Notes: generated from the sequence alone by a model not told the origin. 64,000 nucleotides of DNA from Muscardinus avellanarius (GCA_963383645.1 OY726569.1:77160135-77224134); one strand, 5' to 3'. Shown: positions 35,480-47,431, numbered from the stretch's first letter. Numbers and translations are program-made.

Positions 35480-36900
35480 CTGTTCCCCTCCCCAAAGAAC
35501 CGGGTCCCTCCTTAAGCTGTTGATGAGAAGGGAAAGTAGTTAAACAAGGAAACCATGGAGCGGGCACCGAGCTCAGGTGGGACATGCCGTCTCCCGTTCC
35601 CAGGTCACTGGCAGCAGCGGCGGGGGGCAGTGGTCACCTCCTGTTCACACTGCCTTGGGATAGAAAAGAGGCCTGAAGGACCAGAGTGAGGCATCCAGGG
35701 GTAGCATCCTCCAGCAAGTGCCCCTGGGCCGCTGTCTAGAGTATCTGGATCACAGAAGGCCACGCCCTGAGCAGTCACAGGGACCTTGGAAGGCAGGCCC
35801 AGCAGGCAGGGCAAATAGCTACCTGTGTGCAGAAAGAGCCAGTTCTAACTCTTTTCTGGGTCCCAGGTTGTCACACTGGCCAGACCCACAGCCTGATCAG
35901 GAAAGGGAGCCCTGTGACCGTAGAGCACACAGCCCCAGGATGTTCGAGGCTCAGCCTGCAGAGGGGGCCTCCTAGCTCAGCCCTCGCTTGCCCCAAGAGA
36001 GGCCAGCGGGGAGTATCCCCTGTGAGCTGCGGAATGCAGTCACTCAGCCATCTGTCTGGCAGGGAAGGGAAACTCAGAGGATGCTCCCAGGCTTCCCAGG
36101 GCTGTGAACCAGAGGAGAGTTTTCCCAGATCAGCCCGGGTAAAGCCCCTTATTGATTCTGCTACAATCGACAGCTTTGCCTAATGCTGGAGATTCACCCT
36201 TCTCCAGAGCTCCCAATTCTGCCAAACCCACCACAGAGGACAAAGGACATTGTATGGCATTTTATGCTTTAAAGGATACTATAGGCGGGGAACACCAATT
36301 AGGGTTAACGCCACACACTGGATGCCCTCCGCATAGGATTCCATGGGGTACCACTACCCTTTATCAAAGGTTCATTCCAGCAAGAGGTCCCTGTGTCCAC
36401 CCTTTGAAATCTTCAGAGAGCTGGTCATATCATGCTTATCTAGGGGAACTACCAGCTATTGAGTCAACAGAGGAAATGATCAAATGCAAAGCTCGCTGAA
36501 CCCTCTGCAAGCAGGAGTGTGGGGTGGTGAGGATGAGGGACACTTAGCAAATACAGGCAGAAGCACCAAGGAGGAACTCAGAGCTCCCAAGGCAGCACCC
36601 TGGTAGTAGCCCCCAAAACAAAGCAGTCTTGCACTGAAATCCTGGGAGAATATCCAGCTGGCGTTCTTGAAAACATCTCTCCAGGGGCTGAGAAGAGCAT
36701 CAGCTGGAGTTCTCCTAGTCCAGCCTCTCAGAGAGAGGACTGGGATGGAACAGGGGGAAGTCTCAGTGCCGGGACTCTGGCTGGTATGGCTGTCAATGCC
36801 CAGGTTCTCTATCAGGACACCATTGGGAAGGACAGAGATGAGGTCGTGGACATGGGCTTTGTCCAGCTTCATGGCCTCGGCCCATACCCCAGACACTGCC
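35480..36900. other. Unique intronic DNA, no gene seen
   Basis: GC-richer intron sequence; ORFs of up to 143 codons (36480-36911 minus) show no conserved features or splice context. Confidence 0.55.
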
Positions 36901-36909
36901 AGCCGGCTC

Positions 36910-37270
36910 ACACGAAGTGTTCATTAACTCAAGTATTTCTTGAGCACTGCAAGGCCATTAGGCTAGACAGGAAAGATATGGTGGTGAGCAAGACACCCCC
37001 AGAGAGTCTAGCCTAAGAGGCCTCAAATTAATAAACCCCACACATATCTATTTAATTACAACTGTGTGACTAGCGCCATGAAGGAAAAGCATAATTGGCA
37101 ACGAGAATAAACAACAGGAGGACCTGGCCCCATCTGTGATGTCAAGGAAGGCTTCCCTAGGAGCATCTTTGAACTGATACCTGGCAGATGGGGAGGAGTT
37201 AGCAGGATGGAAGAGAGGGCTCAGGACCCCAGAAGAGCGTGTGTGGAGACTTTGGGCAGGGAGGGAGCCC
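36910..37270 (+). mobile_element. L2-like LINE remnant
   Basis: 'aagtatttcttgagcactgc', 'agatatggtggtgagcaaga', 'ggaaggcttccctaggagca', 'ttgaactgatacctggcaga' follow L2 3' order. Confidence 0.6.
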
Positions 37271-37441
37271 AGCAAATTAAAAGGAAGGAAAAGGCCAGTG
37301 AGTGGGGACTCTGCAGAGGAGGGGGTGAGAGGCAGCCAGGGAGGCAACAGAAGCCAGACTCCATGGGCACCTGCAGCCTTAGTTAAGGATTTGGGGCGTT
37401 AAAGTTCTTACAGGGTTTTACACAAGGCAGTGGCTAGATGG

Positions 37442-37442
<1 letters not shown>

Positions 37443-37485
<43 letters not shown>
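37443..37485. repeat. (TG)n microsatellite
   Basis: About 21 TG units. Confidence 0.97.
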
Positions 37486-37488
<3 letters not shown>

Positions 37489-38159
37489 AAGGAGCATTCT
37501 TAAGTGTGAAGGATCTTTGGGGCAATGAAGCAGTTCTGCGTCTTGAAGGTTGATTACATACGTGATAAGGTGACACAGAACCATACACAGACACGCACAA
37601 GGGTGTGCGCAAGCATATAAAACCAATACAATCTGAAGGTAGACTGTGATTGTGTCGATGGAAATTGCCTAGTTTTGAGAGTGCACCGTGGGTATGTTCC
37701 TATTAGATAAAGGGCATAGGGAACCTTTCTGTGATTTCGTTTGTGGTTTCTTATGAAGTTATTGGTATTTCCAAAGAAATCATTGAAAAGACCTTTTTAA
37801 ATAAGGAAAACAGAAATAAAAATGTAAATCAGAGCAAGGATAAAATCAAAGGAGGGAGGGAGGAAAGAGGAAGCAAAAGAGGGAGGAAGGAAGGAAGGAT
37901 GGGAGGGTTACAGATAAAGAGCATTTTTATCAGAAAACCAGTCCGGAGGCTGATGCAGCAACCAGAAGAGAGATGAGGATGATTAGACTAGGGAAGAAAC
38001 TTAAGAAATAATAAAGAAGCAAGAGATGGGAATTGATCAGTTTGAATGTTAGGAATGTGGGAAAGTGATAAGAATATTCCCAAATGCTGACCCAAGAAAC
38101 TAGGTAGATTTACTCACACAAGGAAGACTACGGAAAGGATAGAGGGACGAGTGAACCAA

Positions 38160-38420
38160 GAAGACTCATTCTGGCTGCGCATGTTGGATGTAGGAGTCTG
38201 TGGGAGTCTGTGGGAGCTCCAGTGGAAATGGTAAGTAGGTGGTAAAACACACAGGGTTTAGAGTTCAGAACAGAAACATGAACTAGATTAGAAATTTAGG
38301 TCCTTTTGTTAAACAGGTAGTCATTGAAACAATGATAATGAAATTATCTAGGAAAATGAGAACAAGAGGAGAAGAGAAAAAACGAGATAAGAGAGAAAGG
38401 TCTGAGACTGTGCTTCAAAG
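38160..38420 (+). mobile_element. L2-like LINE remnant
   Basis: 'gttggatgtaggagtctgtg', 'agctccagtggaaatggtaa', 'agtaggtggtaaaac' suggest L2; a 10-base unit 'gggagtctgt' is directly repeated. Confidence 0.35.
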
Positions 38421-38446
38421 AGTGACCACTTAAAAATCAAAAGAAA

Positions 38447-38699
38447 GCGGAGCATGGTGGCACATACTTGTAATCCCAGTACTTGGGAGGGCTGAGACAG
38501 GAGGATCACAGGTTCAAGGCCAGCCTAAGCTACTTAATGAAGCTCTCTGCAACTTGGCGAGACTCTGTTTCTAAATAAAAAAAAATAAAATGGGGCTGGA
38601 GGTGTAGTTTGAAGGTAGAATGCCTCTGGGTTCAATCCAAGAAAGAAAGAAAGGAAGGAAGGAAGAAGGAAGGAAAGAAAGAAAGAAAGGAAGAAAGAA
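38447..38699 (+). mobile_element. B1-dID/MEN SINE with (GAAA)/(GGAA) tail
   Basis: 'gcggagcatggtggcacata' to 'tctgggttcaatcc', then about 60 bp of purine tail units. Confidence 0.85.
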
Positions 38700-39566
38700 G
38701 CCAACAAAGTGAACAGAATGACAGTCAGAAAGGGAGAAGCCAGTCGGGCAAGTATGATCGGAAGGAGACAGTGGCTGGCTGCATTGCTGCGGCAGGGTCC
38801 AGAGCTTTGTCATTGCTTCACTGAGCTCCTGAGCGAGCCAGCGCTGACCGATGAGAGCAAAAGCTGCCCTACTAATATGGTCTACTAATAATACCACCTT
38901 TCAGCAGCCCTCGCCCCAGCAATGAAGGGCAGCACGTTCCAGGGTGTGGCACGGAACCCAGCAACACTGTGCATCTGGAGAGCTCCATGGCAGGAATGCA
39001 CTGGTGTGCACTCCGTGCATCCAGCAAGATCCGTGAATATTGGTTGCAGGCCAAGTTCTCTGAGGCTGTGCTGAGCTCTGAAGGCCTCTTCTGGGATAGG
39101 CCTTTTCTTGGACTAGTGAATGAATGGTGGCAACTGACTTCTGGAAACTCCCCTCTGAAAAAATCCCAGGGGCTTACTCTGGATTCCCATCTTCAGGAAG
39201 TAGTCAGCTATCCACAGACCTTCTAACCTGGAGGAAGAGAACTGAGCTCACACAGCCTCTGTCCTCTGCTGAAGTGCAGGACTCAGAAGAGCCTCCGCTC
39301 TGGCTGCAGAGGCCCTGCTCCTCAGAAACTTAAGCCATCGCTTGAGCGCCAGAGGGAAGAGGGATGGAAATATTGCAACTTCTCGGCCAGGGAGGGGAGG
39401 GGCAAAAGGCTAAGTCCAGTGATCAGCTGCAGGCAGGTGCCTAAGTGATTCACAGAATTAAATCCCCCTGTCTGGCAGCATCTTACCATGCTGAATGTCT
39501 GCTGTCTCTCTTCAAAAACCAGAAAGATCATTTGACAGGTAAAAACGGCAAGAATAAGACTTCTTG

Positions 39567-39777
39567 TAGGCATGTTGGCACACAGCTGTGATCCCATGTG
39601 TGAGGCTGGGACAGGAGGATTGTGAGTTCAATGTCAGTGAGCAGTAATTTAGCAAGACCCTGTTTCAAAACAGAAAAAGGGCTGGGAGTGTGGCTCAGAG
39701 GTAGGTCATTCCTGGTTTCGATCCCCAGTATCCCCACCACACACACACAACACACACACACACACACAGAAAACACA
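39567..39777 (+). mobile_element. B1-dID/MEN SINE, sense, (CA)n tail
   Basis: 'ggcatgttggcacacagctg' to 'cgatccccagtatccccacc' followed by CA units. Near-duplication 'agacttctt'/'ggacttctt' flanks it. Confidence 0.8.
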
Positions 39778-39836
39778 TAGGACTTCTTATCTAAGGACTT
39801 AATGATAATGCACACAGTTAGTCAAGAGGAAAGTTT

Positions 39837-40048
39837 TTGTGTGTGTGGTACTGGGGGTGGAACCCAAAGGCTTTCTAGCTCTGGGCTATACTCCCAGACC
39901 TATTTTATACTTTACTTGGAAACAGGGTCTCACTAAGTTGCTGAGAGCCTCACTCAGTAGCTGAGGCTGGCTTCGAACCTGTGCGATCCTCCTGTCCCAG
40001 CCTCCCAAGAGCCGGGATTATAAGCATGTGCCACCACACCCGGCTAAA
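39837..40048 (-). mobile_element. B1-dID/MEN SINE, antisense
   Basis: 'ggtactgggggtggaaccca' to 'gtgccaccacacccggct'. Exact 10-bp duplication AGGAAAGTTT at 39827-39836 and 40049-40058. Faces the copy at 39567-39777 tail to tail. Confidence 0.88.
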
Positions 40049-40320
40049 AGGAAAGTTTCTAAGGAAAGTAGTTAGAAGCTTATTTCTAAGACTCATTGCT
40101 AAAATTCTTTAGTTTTCCCTGACCTAATTCCTAAAGATCTTTTTCTTGGGAGGAAAAAAAAGTGTATCACTATAAAACAATTCACTATGGCCATCTCCTA
40201 CTGGACAATTCCTATCTTGACCTCTTCTGTAAAGTTAACCATCATTCTCTAATGTAGTTGCTTAGAAATCTAGATTTTTTCAATTTCTCCAGTTTCCTTA
40301 AAGCAAGAGAGCCCTGTGTC

Positions 40321-40334
40321 GCTATTTAAATAGC
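40321..40334. promoter_or_regulatory. 14-bp perfect palindrome GCTATTTAAATAGC
   Basis: Self-complementary AT-core site in repeat-free intron DNA. It is close to, but not an exact match for, the MEF2 consensus spacing. Function unknown. Confidence 0.25.
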
Positions 40335-40408
40335 CCAATGTATTGAAAGGGAGACAACTCTTCCCAAGTCCCTCGGGGTGCAATGACTCAACAGGACACT
40401 TGTAAGAT

Positions 40409-40431
40409 TCCAATTACCACAGTTAATTGGA
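40409..40431. promoter_or_regulatory. Inverted TCCAATTA/TAATTGGA pair around a RUNX-type core
   Basis: Arms at 40409-40416 and 40424-40431 are exact complements, separated by 7 bp; the junction reads ACCACA, a RUNX core. The paired TAATTG half-sites suit homeodomain dimers. Binding not shown. Confidence 0.3.
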
Positions 40432-41692
40432 GAGGGATGTGATGTGTGCGACCCACCCAGCCAGATCACTCAAAGCCAAGCCCTTCCTGAGGGCCCTCCA
40501 GATGCGCTCTACCAGGAGGGTCTCATACATCTCCTGCCTGCTGGTTTAGTTGGTTTGGTAGTGGACTTGGTGTAAGGAGGTATTCCTTATCCAGCCCTAA
40601 CCCCTTCTCAACTTGTCCTCAGTCCTCCCTAGAAGTTGACACAGAAACTGCCACTCATGGCCACCATGCACAGGACACCTAACTCCTGAACCTATCTCCA
40701 GGGTGCCGTTCCAGAGGATGGGAAGAGAAGGGAAACCAGGAGGGAATGAGAAACTTTTCAGGCTGAAGAAAGACCATGAGGCTGTGAGTGCCTGGTGTTT
40801 ATGAAACTACAGTCTAACGAGTTCAAGAAAAAAGAAAAGACGGGCCTCTAGAAACAGTGACTCCGGAGCCTTGCCACTCAGAGGACTCATCTCGTGTTCA
40901 CAGAATCCATGCATGGATGCTGAGAACGTTCAAGGGGCCAGTGGTGGGATGTGTGGGATTCCAGTAAGAAGACACAGAAATAAGTATCCAGGTGGGCGTC
41001 ACATTCACAGCCACCTGCTTGCTCACGCCCAGCTGCCCATATGCAAGGATATCTTCAACCTTTTAGAGAAGAAAACACTTACTATACCATGTCAATGAAG
41101 CTTATATTATGATTTTGACTTAGGAGCTATAAAGTCATTTGCCTGTCAGCCTCACGCTATAGATACACAGTCCAGTGAGAGAAATACAGTTCATTTTCAA
41201 CAATCCCTGGGCCAAACTGAATGTACAAACTGAGAGCATGTGTCTCTTACATTATGATCCTTATTAAAAGAGTGTTTTATTTCATTATTGCCAGTATTTA
41301 ATTTGGACTAGGCTAAGCCACATCACTGATTGAATTAGAGGTCTAGGGAAAAAATCATCTTTCTAGGTATGTGCTGAAAACATGAATAAAATAGATACAA
41401 ATAGCTGTGGAACTAGCCTGGTCTATTATTTATTCATTGTGAAATTATAAACATCTAATTATATTTTATTACCTTATTTATCAATGTTGATCTCTTAAAA
41501 ACTAATTTCTCAGGAAAGGAGATCTTAAATAGCCATGGTTCTCAGGCAAGTAAGAACAAAACTCAAATTGTGTTCCTTCATTTGACACCTGGTTTATAAA
41601 AATCATATGATGTAAAGTACACAGGATCAATTCCAACCTGATAATAGCACCAAAATCAAGTCTCCATGTGCATTCATTAGAAAATTATTTGA

Positions 41693-41905
41693 GGCCTGGC
41701 ATGGTGGAGCATGCCTGGAATCCCAGTATCTGGGAAGCTGAGACAGGAGGATTGCAAGTCTGCATCTAGTCTGGGCAAGTCAGTGAGACCCTGTTTCAAA
41801 ATAAAAATAGCTGTGGGTGTGGCTCAGTGGTAGAGCCTCTCAGTCTAATCCCAAGTATCACAAGGAAGAGAAGGAAGGAAAGAAGGAAGAGAGGGAGGAG
41901 AATTG
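41693..41905 (+). mobile_element. B1-dID/MEN SINE with GGAA-type tail
   Basis: 'ggcctggcatggtggagcat', 'gagaccctgtttcaaaataa', 'gtgggtgtggctcagtggta' and a purine tail of GGAA/GAAG units. Confidence 0.85.
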
Positions 41906-42104
41906 GGGTCGAATTTGGAACAGTTTTTTATATTCATACACATAAGATTTTAATATTTACATATTGCAAATATCTGTGAAGCTTTAGTAAAGCATTATGC
42001 AAAGTACAGTTAAGTCTGAATCATCACGCTCAAGAGTAGTTTCAGGAGCAACACTATTACTAGCTCACTTTGGGAAGACAACTCATTCAATAAGATTCAT
42101 ATCA

Positions 42105-42302
42105 TTTCTTCTTCTTCTTCTTCTTCTTCTTCTTCTTCTTCTTCTTCTTCTTCTTCTTCTTCTTCTTCTTCTTCTTCTCCTCCTCCTCCTCCTCCTCCTC
42201 CTCCTCCTCCTCCTTTTTTCCTCCTCCTCCTCTTCCTCCTCCTTCTTCTCCTCCTTCTCTTCTCTCTCTTTCTCCCCCTCTCTCTCTTCCTCCCCTTCCC
42301 CC
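42105..42302 (+). repeat. 198-bp pure pyrimidine tract: (TTC)24(TCC)12 and degenerate part
   Basis: TTC x24 at 42106-42177, TCC x12 at 42178-42213, then mixed CT units to 42302. In the DPF3 transcript it reads (GGA)n(GAA)24. Not obviously the tail of a SINE. Confidence 0.97.
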
Positions 42303-43264
42303 ACCCCCTTCCCTCTCTTCACTCTCCTCCACTCTGAGACTCAGCTTGTGAGACAGAAAAGAAGACTCTGAGTGATGACACTTAATCTAAGGAAGGAGGG
42401 GTACCAATTCTGAACAATCAAGACTGCCCTGCTTTGCACCATATACCATGACATGTATGTTAGCCAGCACTGCTTCTCCTCGTGAATTATTCTCAAGCCC
42501 CACTTTGTAAACCTTCCGCAATGGCCCACGGGTTCACCTCTGTCTGGCCCAGATGTTACTTCTAATGCTTATGACACCTGCAAATTGATAACCACAATGG
42601 CAGTCCAGAGGCACCTGAGTGGCTCCTGTTTTTCTTCACCATTTTTAATGTACTTCAAAGAAGACAAGAAGAGAAAGAGAGTGGAAAGGACAAAACCCAA
42701 ACAAACAAAACACATTAAAAATAGATGATGGTGTGAGCAGTGGCTGCCTTGTGCTTGAGCAAAACACCTCACTGTGCAGCAAGCTGGATTCACCTTAGAA
42801 GTCGGCTTGTCCTTGGCCTCCAGCTGTCAGGCTGCACAGCATCCAGCTATCACGTGGCAAGTGAACCACAGGGTCACTGCACCAATTGTTATCATAAACA
42901 CCCACACACAGCACATTTAGACATGGGTGCTAGGAGCACCTTTGATGGTCTAAACAGCTAAGGGCTCATGGTTCCATTTGCAAATGGCCTTAGGAATTTC
43001 CCTTTTTTCACTTATCAAATATGGTTCAAAGTAGATTTTCCTAGAAATGAATCTGTACCCATCTCTAAACATGAAGGCATTGTGGTTAGTGCTCTTCAAT
43101 TGAAATACTGGGATGGGGGAGCCTTGACCTGATTTATATAACTTACTTGGCTGGACCAAGTTGGGGCCAAGGCACATCACTAGAAGATGTTAAGAGTCAC
43201 AGTAATGACTCCAAAGCCCCTAATTAGTCACTAGTCATAAGATCAAAGATAATTTTTACTCATG

Positions 43265-43390
43265 TATTCATTCCTTGGACAGTATTTGTTGACTAAATAC
43301 ATGCAGCAGGCACTCTTCTAGGTACTGGGGAGATAGCAGTAAGAAAAGCCAAGTCCCTATCTTCATGGACTGCCACAGTGGGAGCTCTAC
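43265..43390 (+). mobile_element. L2-like LINE remnant
   Basis: 'attcattccttggacagtat', 'caggcactcttctaggtact', 'ggggagatagcagtaagaaa', 'gtccctatcttcatggactg' are diagnostic of L2. Confidence 0.75.
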
Positions 43391-44639
43391 TGCAGCATCT
43401 GACCCTGTGGCCAAGTCACCTTGCCTCTTTGGGCTAGTTTCCCAATGTATTAAATTAAAGGACTGGAATCTGCTACTCATGAAGCTATGTTTCTACCAAT
43501 GCCTCCCCTAAATGTATTCTTAGAGATACTATTGATTCCAAAATTGCCTGTTTGGTGGGATAAATCTGTCTTCTGAAGTCTGCTAGATAAAATTCAAAGT
43601 GAAAAAAACGGAAGAAAATAAAAATAGCCAGTAAGTACTGCAAGAATGCATGTCAACATTTCCTTCTTGACCAGCCCAGTCCTAGTCCAATATCAACACC
43701 CAAATGGGAGCATGACAGAAAGCAAAAGAAAACTACAAATCTAAAGCATTTTCATCACCACACCACACCACGCCACCCAGGCCCAGCCCCGTGTATCAAG
43801 TTGACCTGTACAAATGAGCTCTCATAAAGCTGCAGGAAGACAGAGGCCATGGGTCAGGTTCCCTCCAGAAGGAATATTAGATCTGGGTTGAACTAGTTGG
43901 GTGACAGAAGGAAAATATTGCCAGGCAGGGAGTGGAAGAAGAGGGTCATCCACAGGAGCAATTTAGTTGACTCTTCATTTAAATTCTTAGCCGGAACTGA
44001 AGACTATTGGCTTGTCCTACTGGAGTATATGGAAGCCACACTAAAACATTGTCCAGAGCCTGGCACCAATTCCAGATGCAAATCCCTGACATTGTCTATG
44101 CAGTTGCGGCCCCTCTGGATGTCAGGAGCATCCAACCAGGGGCTCTGAGTTTTCTTTAGGAAAGTGAACCTTGAAGAAGCTATGCTTCCTTCTATCTTGA
44201 GCAGGTTTGGGAAGGTTTTATGAGGTCTGTAATCGATGGGTAGCTGGTAGAAAACAGCATAATGAGTTAACACTTGATTGCCTGTGATCCTCTAAGTGCT
44301 GACATTCCATTAATTAGAAGATGAATTTATAGGTGGCTCAGGTTTGTGAGTTGTCTGAGAACCTCTGAAGTGGTATTTCCAATGTTTTTCAAAGAAATTT
44401 CATAGAGTTGTGCTAAGACAAAAGAAAAGGATGCTTTCTAGTCTTTTTTCTAGATGACACTGAGCAGCAATTATAAAAAATGCTTACAAGTACAGAACTC
44501 ACAGTAAGCTTACAACACTACTTAGACACTTTGTTTTATTTTTTAAATCATTTTGGTTTAATTTTGAGGGTTCTTCTGACTTGAAATCTACTTGATTGTG
44601 ACCGTAATCCTACAGAAAAATAAATCCATTTAATGTGAC
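43391..44639. other. Unique intronic DNA, no gene seen
   Basis: No recognised gene or regulatory signature beyond short motifs. Confidence 0.55.
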
Positions 44640-44715
44640 CAACTTTACTGAACACCTACTAACTGCCAGGAATTGTACTTAGTTTCAAAGGTGAAGGCGA
44701 CAAGAATCCTGCCTT
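44640..44715 (+). mobile_element. L2-like LINE fragment
   Basis: 'ctgaacacctactaactgcc', 'aggaattgtacttag', 'acaagaatcctgccttgaga'. Confidence 0.65.
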
Positions 44716-44734
44716 GAGAAGCCCTGTTAGTAGG

Positions 44735-45410
44735 TGTGATAGGCAGCCTCGGCAGGGCCACCAGCAATCCTCACCTTTGAGCATCATGCCCTAAAGTCGA
44801 GGCTGAACTTCATAACTCACCACTAAGAAAGAGAAAATGGCAGGTGGCAGATGTCACTTCTAATATTAGGTTATAAAAAGACCGTGGCTTTCATCTTCAG
44901 CACCATCTTGCTTCTCTCGCCCCCCCCATCTCTCCCTCTCTCCCTCCCTCTCTCTCCCCATCTCTCTCCATCTCTCCCTCTCTCTTTCACTTCTGTTTTG
45001 CAGTGCTGGGGATCAAACCCAGGGCTTTGCACATGCTAGGTAGCGCTCTGCCACTGAGCTATACCCCCCAAACCTCTCCTGAGTTTCTCACCCTGAGGGA
45101 GGCGCCCTATTGAAGGGTCCATATGGCAGTAAAAGATGAGACATCTCAGTCCAACAACAGCCCAGAGGAACTGAATCCTGCCATCCTGCCACAGTCCACG
45201 TAACTAGGCTTGGAATTGTATGTTCTCCCAACTGAGCCTGCAGGTGTTACCACAGCCCTGACAATCTGACTACTCCCATGAGACACCTGGAGCCAGAGAT
45301 ATCCAGCTGAACCACAGCTGGATACCCAACCCACAGAAACAAGTGTTTGTTGTTTTAAACTGTTAGGTTTTAGGGTAGTTTGTTACATAGCAACAGTTAA
45401 CTACTATATG
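44735..45410 (+). mobile_element. MLT1-type LTR, split by CT repeat and ID SINE
   Basis: 'taggttataaaaagaccgtg' upstream and 'aagtgtttgttgttttaaac', 'ttagggtagtttgttacata', 'gcaacagttaactactat' at the end are hallmarks of MLT1. A CT-rich stretch and an ID-type SINE (44996-45069) lie inside. Confidence 0.65.
44996..45069 (-). mobile_element. ID-type monomer SINE, antisense
   Basis: 'gtgctggggatcaaaccca', 'gggctttgcacatgctaggt', 'ctctgccactgagctatac' is the antisense tRNA-derived ID unit without a B1 part. Confidence 0.8.
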
Positions 45411-45479
45411 GGAAGAGACATTTTTTAAACATACAAAGGAATGAATAAAGTTGTTACAGATGGAGAGGCAATAAACAAT

Positions 45480-46010
45480 GTTTGGAATGCTCATGGAAAA
45501 TCACTGAGTTAGAAGCAGCATTTGAGCTGGCCATTGAAGGATAAATCGGAGTTTCCTGAGTGTAAATGAGAAACAAGCATTGCAGAGAGATGGAACTGGG
45601 GGAAATGTAATGTAGGGTCCACTCCGCCTAAGCTGAGTAGCTCAAGGAAAGCAGAAAGAATGCGCAATGGCAGGACATGATGCCAGGTAAGTCAGGGAAA
45701 GATTATGCAGGGTTTATTATGCAGGCGCAGGGACCCCAATTTGAGAAGTGAGGACTCCTCAGCGGTTGTTAAACAAGGACTGACGTGCTTGTACTCATGC
45801 TTTAGAGAGATGACCCCAGCAGTAGGGTAGAGGGTAAATATAGGGGAGGTGGCTGGGATGGTGACCAATTGCAATATCCATTTATTCAGTGAATTTCTAT
45901 TGAGTAGTCATGATGTATGCGGCTTTCTTATAGGTGTTGAGCAATTAATAACACATAAAAAAAATTCTACCTTTATGGCATTTCTGTCCTACAAGGGTCA
46001 TGAGTACAGG
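45480..46010 (+). mobile_element. L2-like LINE remnant
   Basis: 'catttgagctggccattgaa' near the start and 'tccatttattcagtgaattt' ... 'ctacctttatggcatttctg' later fit two pieces of L2. Confidence 0.5.
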
Positions 46011-47300
46011 ACAGGCGTGGTAATAGTGGGGATGGGATAAATTGAATTGGTCACCATGACACAATGCCCGCCTGGACATGGGTGTGAAGAAGAGGGAAGA
46101 ATAAAAAGATTCCCAGTTGGGCCACACAGTAGATGCTAAGCCTGTTAGCTGACACAGAGACAGAAGGTTTGCAGAACACGCACATGCTGCATGGTGTTGC
46201 TGGCCACAGCGGGCCACATGTATGCAGGTGATCTCATCACCTATATCACCCAGAGGCGTCTTGCCTATCTTCCTTTGTGCAAGCAACTCTCAGATGCTCA
46301 CACAACAATGAAAGTGCATAATAAATGCATTTCATGGAAATGTACCCACCATTAAGTGACTCGTGAGTGTATGATAAAGGATTCCATTTGGGCAGCCGGC
46401 ACACTCACTGGAGATGTCCAGGAATCGAGGAGAAAGGAGTGGGGCAGAGATACAAATTTGGAAATCATCAGGTTTGGGTGGCAGAGGAAGCCTTGGAAGT
46501 TGGCGGGATACACAGGGAGAAAACACAGAGCAAAAATCAAAGGACTTTCTTGGGAGTAAATCCATCTAAGTCTTTCCAGTGGGTAACCATTGGAAATTAA
46601 GGCATTAAAGAGCCTCAGGAAGAAACACCATTGAGAAAGATGGGAACAATGTTCTCAGAAAGTGGGAAGACATGGAGAAAGGCACCTGAGGGTGTCCAGA
46701 TGGAAGAGGAAGGGTGGCACCCCCATTGAGCCAGCAATGAAGTAGGATGAGAACCACAGAGGACACGCTGCCCTGGACATGCTGTCAGATTCCCACAAGG
46801 CGGGCAGCCTCCAGGAGTAGTGCACCCCATCTCTAGATGGCTGGCTGGTTTCAGTATAGTCAAGGGAAGAACCCACGTGCAGATGATCTTGCGACACTCT
46901 TGTTTGGTCCACCGTGTTCAAGCTTTGAAGCCTCACGTGGAGTAGTCTTAGGAATGTTATTCAGCTCTGTTCAATAATGGCAAGGTCATTGTTTGATGTG
47001 GGCTCCACAGCCAGAATTTTCCTGCCAGCCTCAATTTTTATCCTTCTCCAGGGATGAATCGAGTCATGCCAGAAGCTGTCTCATTCTTCCTGACCTTGGA
47101 TTAAGGCCCTTTCAGTCCCAGATGTCTGAGCCCTGCTCTCAAGACTGACACAGATCCTGGGCTTCTTCTGCAGCCCCAGAGTGTGGGCCAGTTGGAGCCA
47201 CCCAAGTCCTCCAGGAGGGCCGGAGGCAGGAGGAACAGCACTGTGAACTCGAGCTGACAGGATGTGCGGGAGGGTGGGAAGGTGGGAAGGTGGCCAGGTG
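46011..47300. other. Intronic DNA, no gene seen
   Basis: Diverged, possibly L2-derived in part; ORFs up to 113 codons have no support. Confidence 0.45.
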
Positions 47301-47431
47301 AAGCTATTCCCTAGAATGTGGGCTGAACTGAATGACTTACATTTAACAAATACAGTTAGAAGTGATGATATGCAATTTGGGGAATAAGTTATAAAAAGGC
47401 ATTGTGGTCTCTCTGTCTTTCTGTCTCTGCC

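Larger units (their letters stand above)
40059..41692. other. Unique intronic DNA with a motif-dense block
   Basis: No gene. 40080-40470 is AT-rich and free of recognised repeats, holding the palindrome and inverted repeat listed separately. 41100-41690 is AT-rich with no recognised family. Confidence 0.5.

Noticed and set aside
41997..42371. 124-codon plus ORF with a poly-Leu run, and Arg/Lys-rich ORFs on the other strand
   Set aside because: Products of the (TTC)n(TCC)n repeat; not transmembrane or nuclear-signal genes.
44996..45069. tRNA-like sequence with A/B-box character
   Set aside because: It is an ID-family SINE monomer, not a functional tRNA gene; no cloverleaf with a sound acceptor stem.
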